Assembly (NCBI GenBank): GCA_031362985.1
Contig: JANLTO010000017.1
Coordinates: 62,001-126,000 of the forward strand
Length of the DNA: 64,000 nt
Origin: SHZL01 sp031362985
Lineage (GTDB): Bacteria; Pseudomonadota; Gammaproteobacteria; Xanthomonadales; SZUA-36
Direction of reading: 5' to 3'
How positions within the stretch are numbered: the stretch's first letter is position 1; each line of letters starts with the position of its first letter. The position numbers and the translations under genes are program-made. The notes beneath the pieces were generated by a model, which searched no databases, was not told where the DNA came from, and worked only from the letters and a program-made list of their open reading frames with translations. Shown piece after piece: positions 19,338-28,015 of this stretch.

Positions 19338-19531
19338 GATGGAATCCTGCGAATTTTCGCTATTGTGAAGTAGACGTTGGCTGTGAAGAGTACAAACTGG
19401 AGTCTCCGGCAGGAAAAGTCAATCCGCGCCGTTCTTATGTAGCAGCGTTTTGCCTGCTGAAGCCGGTTAGAATGGGGCTCAAAACGGGCAGATCAAAATG
19501 AATCCCGCGATTTTGTATAGGCCAATACGCC

Positions 19532-21295
19532 ATGAGCCAGATTCCACAACTGAATTTTGAATACCTGCGCAACCAGGTGGTTGGAGCAGATGCGCCGATA
19601 ACCACACCCTATGGGGAGCGGCTGATGGTGTATGCCGATTACACGGCATCGGGGCGTTGCCTTACGCTGGTGGAGCGTTACCTGCAAAACCTGCAGCGCA
19701 TTTACGCCAATTCGCACACCGAAGACGACATCAGCGGTCGCTCCATGACCCGCCTGCTGGAGGAAGCGCAGAGCGCCATCAAGAGATCAGTCAATGCCGG
19801 GCCAAAAGGCCGCATTGTGCCCGTGGGCAGCGGGGCTACCGGCGCTATCGACAAATTCCAGCAAATCATTGGTGTGATGCTGCCGCCGGCAACCCGATTG
19901 AGCTTGAACCACTTGCTGGATGGCGCTTTGGGCCACCCGGCCCGGAAAACGTTTGAGAACTACGTCCGCACCCGTCAGCCGGTAGTCTTCGTAGGACCCT
20001 ACGAGCACCATTCCAACGAAATATCCTGGCGGGAAGGCCTCGCAACCGTGGTTGAAGTGAGGCTGGACCGTGCCGGCAATATCGATGTCGGCCACCTCGA
20101 ACAATTGTTGCAGGACCCCGCCTACTACGGCCGCATGCGCATCGGGTCTTTCTCCGCCGCTTCAAACGTGACCGGTATGCGTGCTCCGGTGCACGAAATT
20201 GCTGCGCTGCTGCATCGACACGATGCCATAGCCTGTTTTGACTTTGCGGCCAGCGCTCCGTACGTAGAAGTCAATATGAACCCCGCTCCGGGTCGCTATG
20301 CGGGCGATGCCACGCTGGATGCGATTTTTGTTTCTCCGCACAAGTTCCTTGGCGGCCCCGGTTCAAGCGGTGTGCTGGTATTTAACGAAAACCTGTATCA
20401 CAGCGAGTTACCGCCCAGTGTCAGCGCAGGAGGGACCGTCGATTATGTAGGGCCCACCAGCCAGGACTTTATTCATGACATTGAGGAGCGTGAAAAGCCC
20501 GGAACTCCCGGAGTACTGCAAATCCTCAAGGCCGGACTGGCCTTTGAAATCAAGGACCGGATCGGCGTTACGGCCATCGAACGGCGCGAAAGGGAATTAT
20601 TGCAGCGCGTGTTTGCGCGCTGGCAGGCCAACCCGGACATCGAGATACTGGGCAACCCGGATCCGGATCTGCGCCTCAGTATCATTTCGTTCAATCTGAA
20701 AGACCAACACGGTAAATACCTGCACCCGAAGTTTGTCACAACCTTGCTCAACGATCTGTTCGGCATCCAGTCCCGGGCTGGTTGTTCTTGTGCGGGTCCA
20801 TACGGGCACCGCTTGCTGGGCATTGGGCTGGAACAGTCCGAGCTGTATCGCAAATGGATAACCCGCGGTTTTTCAGGCATAAAGCCCGGCTGGTGCCGTA
20901 TCAGCCTGCACTACGTGATGGATGATATTGAAGCGGGGTTCATCATGGACGCGGTAGAATTTGTCGCGGAGCACGGACACGAGTTCCTGCGCGAGTACGC
21001 TTTCGACCTGTGCACCGGAACCTGGCTGCACAAACGCGATTGTGTTTGCCTTGAACCGTTCTCACTGGATGCCGCACTGGAATGCTGTGGCCCGAAACCC
21101 ACGGCACGTGATGCAGTCGAGCGCGCACGTTGCTATGCGGAATATCTGCGCGAGGCGCGCGAATTGGCGGCGGCACTCGCAAAACAGGAGCAAGGTCCCG
21201 AGACGGTGCTGGAGCGCGAACTTGACGAGTTGAAGTTTTTCACCCTGCCTGCTGCGGCCGCCGTTCATCACCCGCAAGTCCCCATGGGAGATTGA
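19532..21295 (+). CDS. Class V aminotransferase-fold, cysteine desulfurase-like enzyme with cysteine-rich C-terminal extension
   Basis: A 587-residue PLP enzyme, much longer than SufS or IscS (about 400). The PLP lysine is K271 in VSPHKFLGG; two candidate catalytic cysteines, C418 and C420, lie in SRAGCSCAGPYGH, where cysteine desulfurases carry theirs. The tail after about residue 490 contains DCVC and ECCG clusters. It is followed after 7 bases by dsrE2 and then tusA, so it may load sulfane sulfur onto these carriers. The role as sulfur donor is inference; substrate may be cysteine or another thiol. Confidence 0.8.
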   Translation: MSQIPQLNFEYLRNQVVGADAPITTPYGERLMVYADYTASGRCLTLVERYLQNLQRIYANSHTEDDISGRSMTRLLEEAQSAIKRSVNAGPKGRIVPVGSGATGAIDKFQQIIGVMLPPATRLSLNHLLDGALGHPARKTFENYVRTRQPVVFVGPYEHHSNEISWREGLATVVEVRLDRAGNIDVGHLEQLLQDPAYYGRMRIGSFSAASNVTGMRAPVHEIAALLHRHDAIACFDFAASAPYVEVNMNPAPGRYAGDATLDAIFVSPHKFLGGPGSSGVLVFNENLYHSELPPSVSAGGTVDYVGPTSQDFIHDIEEREKPGTPGVLQILKAGLAFEIKDRIGVTAIERRERELLQRVFARWQANPDIEILGNPDPDLRLSIISFNLKDQHGKYLHPKFVTTLLNDLFGIQSRAGCSCAGPYGHRLLGIGLEQSELYRKWITRGFSGIKPGWCRISLHYVMDDIEAGFIMDAVEFVAEHGHEFLREYAFDLCTGTWLHKRDCVCLEPFSLDAALECCGPKPTARDAVERARCYAEYLREARELAAALAKQEQGPETVLERELDELKFFTLPAAAAVHHPQVPMGD

Positions 21296-21302
21296 GCACA
21301 AT

Positions 21303-21809
21303 ATGGTGAGTCAAGTTAGCCTCACTGGCGGCGCGAAGAGCATGTCCCTCATTGTCACCAAGGGCACGCTGGACTGGGCCTACCCGCCCTTCATCCTGGC
21401 AACCACCGCGGCCGCGATGGGATTGAATGTAAGCATGTTTTTCACCTTCTACGGCCTGCCCCTGCTGCTCAAGGATCTTGATCTGAAGCTGTCACCACTG
21501 GGCAACCCGGCGATGAAAATGCCGGTGATGGGCGCCCAGATGGGCATGCCCAACCTGGTGTCGCTTATTCCCGGAGTCGAGGCCGCCGCTTCTAAAATGA
21601 TGAAAAACCTGATGGCGAAGAAAGGCGTGGCCAGCATCCCTGAATTGCGCGCACTGGCGATCGAGGCGGATGTGCGCATGATCGCCTGCCAGATGACCAT
21701 GGATTTATTTGAATACACTCTTGATGACATGATCGAGGGCCCGGAGCTGGGTGGCGCGGCCACGTATATCGAAGTGGCGACCCAGTCCGATATCAATCTG
21801 TTTATCTAG
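21303..21809 (+). CDS. dsrE2: DsrE2-like sulfur carrier protein
   Basis: A 168-residue protein of the DsrE/DsrF/DsrH superfamily, DsrE2 subgroup. It has the SLIVTKGTLDWAYPPFILATTAAAMG N-terminal pattern and one cysteine, C129 in RMIACQMTMDLF, the expected persulfide-bearing residue. A hydrophobic middle (about 28-60) suggests membrane association, as in other DsrE2 proteins. It lies between a desulfurase-like enzyme and TusA and probably receives or passes sulfane sulfur. An alternative start is Met14. Confidence 0.82.
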   Translation: MVSQVSLTGGAKSMSLIVTKGTLDWAYPPFILATTAAAMGLNVSMFFTFYGLPLLLKDLDLKLSPLGNPAMKMPVMGAQMGMPNLVSLIPGVEAAASKMMKNLMAKKGVASIPELRALAIEADVRMIACQMTMDLFEYTLDDMIEGPELGGAATYIEVATQSDINLFI

Positions 21810-21825
21810 GCGGATAGGAGAAGTC

Positions 21826-22053
21826 ATGGCTGACCAACTGCTGGACGCGACAGGACTGAACTGTCCGCTGCCCATCCTCAAGGCCAAGAAAGCGCTGAAA
21901 GACGTGCCACCGGGGGGCACTTTGGAAATCCTCGCGACCGATCCTGGTTCGGTGGCGGATTTCCAGGCCTTTTGCCGGATTACCGGTAACGAGTTGCTGG
22001 AACACGGGGAACAGGGCGGGGTTTATCGCTTTGTGCTCAAAAAAACAGCCTGA
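21826..22053 (+). CDS. tusA: TusA family sulfur-transfer protein
   Basis: A 75-residue TusA/SirA protein with the sulfur-carrying cysteine C13 in LNCPLPIL, the family CPxP motif. ATG 21826 has GGATAGGAG upstream; the frame is open further but the family N-terminus starts here. It is the third gene of the desulfurase-dsrE2-tusA operon. TusA proteins carry persulfide from a desulfurase to acceptors in tRNA thiolation or sulfur oxidation; this context favours the general sulfur-trafficking role over tRNA modification, since no other tus genes are near. Confidence 0.9.
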   Translation: MADQLLDATGLNCPLPILKAKKALKDVPPGGTLEILATDPGSVADFQAFCRITGNELLEHGEQGGVYRFVLKKTA

Positions 22054-22065
22054 ATGGCCGTGGCC

Positions 22066-22362
22066 CTAGAGAGCTTTATAGAGGCCATTCCGGTCCGAAC
22101 CGCATAGGGAGAACGAGCGCGAATATTCACGCAGGCTCATATCCCCCGCGCTGTTGAAGTACACCGGGAAATAGGACAGGGCCAGCTCACGTAACTAGCG
22201 ATAGACAGGGTCGCGGTTGCGCACTTGCCTTCTTTTCAGGACTTCCCGGGCAGAGATGGTCCTGTCAGATGCGTTGTACGCCAGCCCGTCCAGGAAATCC
22301 TGAATTTTGCCGGGATTCGATAAACGGCTAAAAACGCGTTTTTCCTGTGAAGTCCAGTCCAT
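22066..22362 (-). pseudogene. Decayed remnant of a transglutaminase-like hypothetical protein
   Basis: Reading minus from ATG 22362, the frame gives a 55-residue N-terminal part (beginning MDWTSQEKRVFSRL) with a TAG at 22197-22195, then continues in the same frame for 42 more residues (LRELALSYFPVYFN...) to TAG at 22066. Both halves resemble the two ends of a proteobacterial family I remember as a transglutaminase-like hypothetical protein, whose middle part with the catalytic cysteine is missing here. So I see a loss of the central domain plus a nonsense codon. Family identity is from memory and not checked. Confidence 0.55.
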
Positions 22363-22440
22363 GTGCGTTCAGAAAAACCTTCTCCTTTCGCGTCAGGAAA
22401 CGACTGTGACCGCCTGGGCAGCAGGCACGGTTCCTTGAGC

Positions 22441-23049
22441 TCAGCCGTGATTCCAGTTATCCGGGTCGCTGGAATCGGCGGGTGACAGGCCCAGCGTTTC
22501 TCCTTCGGTGTTTACGCCCAAGCCCGATACGGTGCGGTTGGCATAAGCGAAATAGCTGGCCACCTGGTTGATTTCAAGAATTTCCCCGTCACTGAATCCG
22601 GCACCCCGCAGGGCAGCAGCATCCTGTTGCACCATCGCCCGAGGAGACAGGGTCAACTTGCGCACGTAGGCGAGAGCGGCGCTTTGCGCAGGAGTGAATG
22701 GGTGCGCCGGGTCAATGGTTTGCAGTTGTTCAAAACAGGCTTCGTAGCGACCCGGTTCAGCTTGCAGCAACCGTTTCAACCCCTCGCTGTGGTGGCGTGC
22801 GCAGTAGCTGCAGCCGTTGAGCAGGCTGACCAGCACTCCCATGGACTCGAGAAACCAACCGGGCAAGCAGTTGCCGGAGTGGTGCAAAACTGCCTTGTAC
22901 AGACCCATGTGGCCGACCAGGGTGTGCGGCCGCAAGCTGTGAATCTGCAGCACATTGTCCACCTGGCCACCCGCGCCGCAGACGCGCTGATAGGTATCTG
23001 CCAGCTTCCCTTCTGCCTGGTCAGGGCGGATCACTTCGATAAATGCCAT
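22441..23049 (-). CDS. AhpD-like carboxymuconolactone decarboxylase-fold protein
   Basis: A 202-residue protein of the AhpD/peroxidase-related group. The redox motif is GCSYCARHHSEG with C80 and C83 and a following His87, the pattern of AhpD-type thiol peroxidases or their reductase partners. The chain covers one full domain and a C-terminal helix. It faces the tusA operon tail to tail and follows yeiH on the same strand, 36 bases after its stop. In this sulfur context a thiol-disulfide role is plausible but unproved. Confidence 0.8.
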   Translation of the reverse strand: MAFIEVIRPDQAEGKLADTYQRVCGAGGQVDNVLQIHSLRPHTLVGHMGLYKAVLHHSGNCLPGWFLESMGVLVSLLNGCSYCARHHSEGLKRLLQAEPGRYEACFEQLQTIDPAHPFTPAQSAALAYVRKLTLSPRAMVQQDAAALRGAGFSDGEILEINQVASYFAYANRTVSGLGVNTEGETLGLSPADSSDPDNWNHG

Positions 23050-23085
23050 CGGCCGATACTCCCTGCGGTCACGGTAAACCTGCCG

Positions 23086-24174
23086 TTAATACAGCAGGCT
23101 GATCATGCCATAGCTTACCCCACCCACCAGCGCGGCCGAAAACAGGCCAACACCCAGTGGCTTTAGCCCGATGGCTTGCAGCCCCGCGAGGCTGGTGCCC
23201 AGGCCGACCGCCGCCATGGCAATGGCGAGGCAATATTCAGCGGCTTTACTGCAGCTGGTCACCATGAATTTCCAGTGGGCCGGGTCGAGCAACCCAAAGG
23301 GCCGGTCACCCATATCACCCACGGTTCGTAACAAACTCATCAACATAAACCCAATCACGAACAGCGGCACCATGGACCACACACTGGGGCGGGCTTCCCC
23401 TGTGTCGGAGGTGCGATGATACAGAATGCTGAGCAAGGGTATAACGACCAACATGCCCAAGTTGCGCACCAGTTTGGTCACCGTCGCCACGTTGAGTACA
23501 TCGGCATCACCAAAGTATTCCTGATATACCAGGCCGGCTCCTGCAACCTGCGACGTATCATGCACAGATGTACCCAGGAACAGACCGGCGCGAAATGCGT
23601 CGCCGGCAAACAGCCAGTGCGCTGCAAAAGGGTACAGGAGCATCGCCACGATGCCAAACAGGGCAATGCAGGTTACCGCATAGGCGGTTTCATCGTCTTT
23701 GGCGTTAATACCGGGCGCCAGGGCCACGATCGCTGTTGCCCCGCAGATTGCAGTACCGGCCGCGATAAGGGTGCCCAGGCGCGCTGACAGGCCAAGCCGA
23801 CGGCTCAACCAGGTGACCACCAGCAACGCAACCGCCACGCAAACGATGACGACCGGCAGGGCCCTGAGGCCGATTTCCCCCGCCTCGCCCAGGCTGATCC
23901 GAATGCCCAGCAACACAATACCCAGCCGCAGAATGCGCTCCACGCCGAAACGCACGCCCGGTTCAAACTTTTGTGACACACCCAGGGTGTTACGCAACAG
24001 GACGCCCAGCAGGATGGCCATCATGATGGGGCTGACTGGGCTTTTGCTTAGCCCCATCCACCCCACGCCGATCAGGTCTGCGAGGTACCCGCCTCCGAAG
24101 GCAAGTATCAGCGCCAGGATCAAGCCGGGAAAAATGTTCATCAGAGCATCGATCCTCAACGGAGCCTTTCCCAT
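23086..24174 (-). CDS. yeiH: YeiH family putative sulfate/sulfite exporter
   Basis: A 362-residue membrane protein with about ten hydrophobic segments, matching the YeiH (UPF0324) family through SPIMMAILLGVLLRN, GTAICGATAIVALAP and LGTSVHDTSQVAGAG. Family members are proposed to export sulfate or sulfonate-type anions; sulfite efflux is likely here given the rhodanese and persulfide dioxygenase nearby, but that is inference. A possible second start is Met12. It diverges from the rhodanese gene across a 68-base AT-rich spacer. Confidence 0.85.
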   Translation of the reverse strand: MGKAPLRIDALMNIFPGLILALILAFGGGYLADLIGVGWMGLSKSPVSPIMMAILLGVLLRNTLGVSQKFEPGVRFGVERILRLGIVLLGIRISLGEAGEIGLRALPVVIVCVAVALLVVTWLSRRLGLSARLGTLIAAGTAICGATAIVALAPGINAKDDETAYAVTCIALFGIVAMLLYPFAAHWLFAGDAFRAGLFLGTSVHDTSQVAGAGLVYQEYFGDADVLNVATVTKLVRNLGMLVVIPLLSILYHRTSDTGEARPSVWSMVPLFVIGFMLMSLLRTVGDMGDRPFGLLDPAHWKFMVTSCSKAAEYCLAIAMAAVGLGTSLAGLQAIGLKPLGVGLFSAALVGGVSYGMISLLY

Positions 24175-24242
24175 AGCGGGTTATATTAGAGTACTATACA
24201 TTAGAAACTGTTTATTTAATCCAGACCCAGGGAGAATAACCC
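24175..24242. promoter_or_regulatory. Divergent AT-rich promoter spacer, yeiH and rhodanese
   Basis: The 68 bases between the divergent yeiH and rhodanese starts include TATATTAGAGTACTATACAT, centred on the palindrome AGTACT. This loosely resembles the AT-rich stretch before the arsR gene (TATATAGACAATTGTAATTT, centred on CAATTG). Both could be operators of the two-cysteine ArsR protein; the match is weak. Confidence 0.3.
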
Positions 24243-24581
24243 ATGAAGTTCAGTACAGTACTTATCACTGTGTCGCTCCTGCTGGCCGCAGCAACGGCAA
24301 CTACCGCCCTCGCAGGGGCCATCACCTGGATCGATGTGCGCACCGCCGATGAATTCAGGCAGCAGCATGTGGCCGGGGCGGTGAACATTCCCTATGAAGA
24401 AATCGATGCCGGGATCGCTGACCTGCGCCTGGGAAAAGATTCTGTGATCTATCTGTATTGCCGTACCGGCCGAAGATCCGGCCTTGCCAAAGAATCTTTG
24501 GAAGCGTTGGGCTATACCGGGGTGGTGAATGTCGGCGGGCTGGAAGTCGCGCTGGCGGAAGCCGAAAAAACCAGGCCATAA
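24243..24581 (+). CDS. Exported rhodanese-domain sulfurtransferase
   Basis: A 112-residue protein with a signal peptide (about 1-24) and one rhodanese domain. The active-site loop is CRTGRRSG with nucleophile C73; WIDVRTADEF and AGAVNIPYEE are the other family blocks. It should act in the periplasm, moving sulfane sulfur between thiosulfate or persulfide and a thiophilic acceptor, like PspE. AGGGAG lies before the start. The RND pump gene starts 59 bases downstream on the same strand. Confidence 0.9.
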   Translation: MKFSTVLITVSLLLAAATATTALAGAITWIDVRTADEFRQQHVAGAVNIPYEEIDAGIADLRLGKDSVIYLYCRTGRRSGLAKESLEALGYTGVVNVGGLEVALAEAEKTRP

Positions 24582-24640
24582 CCGCCCAAAAACACTAACG
24601 GCCTTTTAAACGCCACCCTGCCCGTGGATAGTCTTTACCC

Positions 24641-27600
24641 TTGAGTCAACCCTACGCACATTTTACTGATCGCCTGGTGGCGAGGTCGCTACAAGGCGGT
24701 ATTCCGCTGTTCCTGTTCCTGACGGCGCTGGTGGCCGGCACGTTGGCATTGATCTATACACCGCGCGAGGAAGAACCGCAGATCGTGGTGCCCATGCTCG
24801 ATGTGCTGATTTCAGCGCCAGGACTCAGCGCCGACCAGGTCGCGCGCCAGGTTACCGAGCCGGTGGAGAAACTTCTGTCGCAGATTCCAGGGCTGGAACA
24901 CATCTACTCCTCAAGCTCCACTGGCAAGTCGGCTGTGACGCTGCGCTTTTTTGTTGGTGAAGACCGTGAAGTATCCATCCTCAATACCTACAACAAGCTG
25001 TATTCCAACCAGGACCGGGTTCCAGACGTAGTCACCGAGTGGCTGGTGCGGCCGGTCGAAGTCGATGATGTGCCGATACTGGTGTTGGCACTTTGGAGCG
25101 CCGACCCGGCGCGCTATGGCGACTTTGAACTCAGGCGCATGGCCGACGAGCTTTCGACCGTGCTCAAAGGCGTCGACCAAACCGGCGAGGTCAACATCAG
25201 CGGAGGACGTCCCCGCGTCATCCGCGTCGAGCTCGATGCCGAAGCAATGGCTGCGCGCAAGACCACGGCCATCGAAGTAGCCCGGGCCCTGCAGCTATCC
25301 AACCTGCTGCAAAACGCCGGTGACTGGTCCTACGGCGATACATCCATTGCGCTGGAAAGCGGTGATGTCGTGCGCAGTAAGACGGATCTTGAAAGTATCA
25401 CGGTGAACGTGATCAATGGTTTGCCAGTGTTCCTGCGGGATGTCGCGACCGTGGTCGATGGTCCGGCCGAAGCCGACCACTTCACCTGGCTAAGCTTTGG
25501 ACCGGCGCATCCGCTGTCCAGTAGTGCCGGTGACGACTATCCCATGGTAACGCTTAGCGTAGCCAAGCAGCGTGGCAGTAATGCGGTGAGCGTGGCGCGC
25601 GATATCCACGCCAAAGTCGCCGAGCTGCAGTCCGGCCTGCTCCCGCCCGAAGTCCACGTCGAGGTGCTGCGCGACTATGGCCAGACAGCCAATGAAAAGG
25701 TCAATGACCTGAGTTCCAGTCTGGCCTTGGCCATCATCACGGTGGTGGTGTTCATCAGTGTCTTCCTTGGCCTGAGAGAAGCCCTGGTGGTCAGCCTGGC
25801 CGTGCCCATTTGTTATGGATTTACCCTCGCCCTTGACCTGGCCTTTGGCTACACCATAAACCGGGTGACGCTGTTCGCCCTGATCCTGTCGCTGGGCTTG
25901 CTGGTCGATGACCCCATCACCGGGGTAGATAACATCGAGCGCTATTTGCGCCGCAAACGCGGCGATTTCCGCAGCCTTATTGTTGCTGCCATAACGGAAA
26001 TCCGCGCCCCGCTGGTGATGTCCACGGTGACCATCGTGTTGGCCTTCATTCCGCTGGGTTTCATCACGGGCATGATGGGGCCCTATATGGCTCCCATGGC
26101 ATTTAATGTGCCGGTCAGCGTCACAGTTTCAACCCTGGTGGCATTTGTGGTTACCCCCTGGCTGGCCAGCAAGATTCTCAAGCGGCCGGCAGCAACGACA
26201 CATTCTGGCGCCACAGCGGCGGAGGCCGAGGAAGCCGATACGGGCCTGTTGCGCCATTACCGGCGGTTCCTGGGCCCCATCCTGAACAGCCGGCGCAGGG
26301 TCAAGTGGGTACTGTGGGGCGTACTGGCACTGTTCCTGGCAGCGGCCATTCTGCCCATGTTTCGACTGGTGCCACTGAAGCTTCTTCCCTTCGATAACAA
26401 AAATGAAATCCAGGTCGTCATCGATATGCCGGAAAGCAGCAGCCTGGAGAGAACCGCAGCCATAACACAGGAGGTGAGCGCCATCGCGCAACAACTTCCG
26501 GAAATCAGTGCCGTGGCGGCTTTTGTCGGGCTGCCATCGCCCATTGATTTTAACGGCATGGTGCGGCGTTACTACCAGCGCTTCGGCACCAATATGGCGG
26601 ACCTGCGCATTACCCTCGTAGACAAGATCGAGCGCAGTCACCAGTCCCACGCTATTGTGCTGCGTCTGCGGCAACTTCTTGCACCCCTGCAGCGTGACGG
26701 CATCAGTATCAAGGTCGTCGAGGTACCCCCCGGCCCGCCCGTGCTGGCCACACTGGTAGCGGAAATTTATGCCAATACCCTGGTGCCTTACGACCAGCAG
26801 CGAGAGGCTGCTATTGCAGTCATGGGCCGGCTGCGGCGCGAACCCCATGTTGTGGAGGTGGACTCAACGGTGGAAGCGCCCAGGAAACGCTTGCGCTTTG
26901 TCACTGACAAACAAAAAGCCGCCTTGTCCGGTGTGGCGACGGAGGATATCAATGCCACGCTTGGCATGGCCAACGAGGGTCTGGTTGTCGGCTACCTGCA
27001 GCTGCCACGCGAGGCCACGCCCCTGCCTATCGAGTTACGCATGCCGCGGGCCGACCGGGCCTCTACCACAGATTTTCTGCGCATCCATGTCAAGGCCCGG
27101 CCGGGCATCGTGCAGAAAAGCTCCGCCAAAGGTTTGGACAGTGCAGCCCAGCCCCTCGTGGCCCTGGGAGAACTCGGTACCTTCGACGCCGGTTGGGCTG
27201 ACCGCGCGGTCTATCGCAAGGACCTGCGGCCGGTGGTTTACGTAAGCGCTGAAATTTCGGGGCGTACGCCAGCTGAGGTCATTATGGATGTGGGCGCAGA
27301 CCTGAACGCAGTGCCCGGGGAAGAAGGCAGCATTCGTCCATGGCAAAGTCGCAGCTACCTGAACCCGGGTGGCGGTGACGCCTGGTCCTTGCCGCAAGGT
27401 ATTGAAGTGTCGTGGTCCGGAGAGGGTGAGTGGCTTATTACGCTCGAGGTTTTTCGCGATATGGGACTGGCGTTCGTGTTCGCGCTGTCAGCCATTTTCT
27501 TGGTGCTGAGAATCCAAACCGCCTCGACCAGCCTGTCCCTGATCATCATGTCATCGATACCACTGACCATTATTGGCATCATGCCCGGGTTCTGGTTGAT

Positions 27601-28015
27601 GAATCTGTTTGGCGAGCGGGTCATCGCCGATGCCCCAGACCCGGTCCTGTTTACCGCCACAGCCATGATCGGGATGATTGCCCTGGCCGGTATCGTCATA
27701 CGCAACTCCCTGATCCTGATCGACTTCATTACCCAGGCACTGGCCAGCGGGATGGAGCTGAAGGAAGCCCTGTTGCAGGCCGGAGCGGCGCGCACACGGC
27801 CTGTACTGCTGACTGCCGGAACCACCATGCTGGGCAACCTGATCATCACGCTGGACCCGGTTTTCAGCGGGCTGGCGCTGGCCATCATGTTCGGTGTCAT
27901 AGCCTCTACCCTGTTTACTCTGATAGTGGTGCCGGTGGTATACCTGCTGGTATTTGATAAACCAACCGGTCAAAAACACATTAACGAAAGTCTCAATCAA
28001 GGTCTGAACCCGTGA
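24641..28015 (+). CDS. RND family efflux permease
   Basis: A 1124-residue RND transporter, longer than AcrB (1049). Two halves each have a first TM helix, a large periplasmic loop and a TM bundle; the first helix is about 20-40, and the TM4 proton-relay pair is in LGLLVDDPITGVDNIE. The start is TTG (no in-frame ATG or GTG fits the N-terminus), which implies weak initiation. Its stop overlaps the adaptor start (GTGA). Substrate is unknown; linkage to rhodanese and persulfide dioxygenase hints at a sulfur-related substrate. No outer-membrane partner is encoded beside it. Confidence 0.92.
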   Translation: MSQPYAHFTDRLVARSLQGGIPLFLFLTALVAGTLALIYTPREEEPQIVVPMLDVLISAPGLSADQVARQVTEPVEKLLSQIPGLEHIYSSSSTGKSAVTLRFFVGEDREVSILNTYNKLYSNQDRVPDVVTEWLVRPVEVDDVPILVLALWSADPARYGDFELRRMADELSTVLKGVDQTGEVNISGGRPRVIRVELDAEAMAARKTTAIEVARALQLSNLLQNAGDWSYGDTSIALESGDVVRSKTDLESITVNVINGLPVFLRDVATVVDGPAEADHFTWLSFGPAHPLSSSAGDDYPMVTLSVAKQRGSNAVSVARDIHAKVAELQSGLLPPEVHVEVLRDYGQTANEKVNDLSSSLALAIITVVVFISVFLGLREALVVSLAVPICYGFTLALDLAFGYTINRVTLFALILSLGLLVDDPITGVDNIERYLRRKRGDFRSLIVAAITEIRAPLVMSTVTIVLAFIPLGFITGMMGPYMAPMAFNVPVSVTVSTLVAFVVTPWLASKILKRPAATTHSGATAAEAEEADTGLLRHYRRFLGPILNSRRRVKWVLWGVLALFLAAAILPMFRLVPLKLLPFDNKNEIQVVIDMPESSSLERTAAITQEVSAIAQQLPEISAVAAFVGLPSPIDFNGMVRRYYQRFGTNMADLRITLVDKIERSHQSHAIVLRLRQLLAPLQRDGISIKVVEVPPGPPVLATLVAEIYANTLVPYDQQREAAIAVMGRLRREPHVVEVDSTVEAPRKRLRFVTDKQKAALSGVATEDINATLGMANEGLVVGYLQLPREATPLPIELRMPRADRASTTDFLRIHVKARPGIVQKSSAKGLDSAAQPLVALGELGTFDAGWADRAVYRKDLRPVVYVSAEISGRTPAEVIMDVGADLNAVPGEEGSIRPWQSRSYLNPGGGDAWSLPQGIEVSWSGEGEWLITLEVFRDMGLAFVFALSAIFLVLRIQTASTSLSLIIMSSIPLTIIGIMPGFWLMNLFGERVIADAPDPVLFTATAMIGMIALAGIVIRNSLILIDFITQALASGMELKEALLQAGAARTRPVLLTAGTTMLGNLIITLDPVFSGLALAIMFGVIASTLFTLIVVPVVYLLVFDKPTGQKHINESLNQGLNP

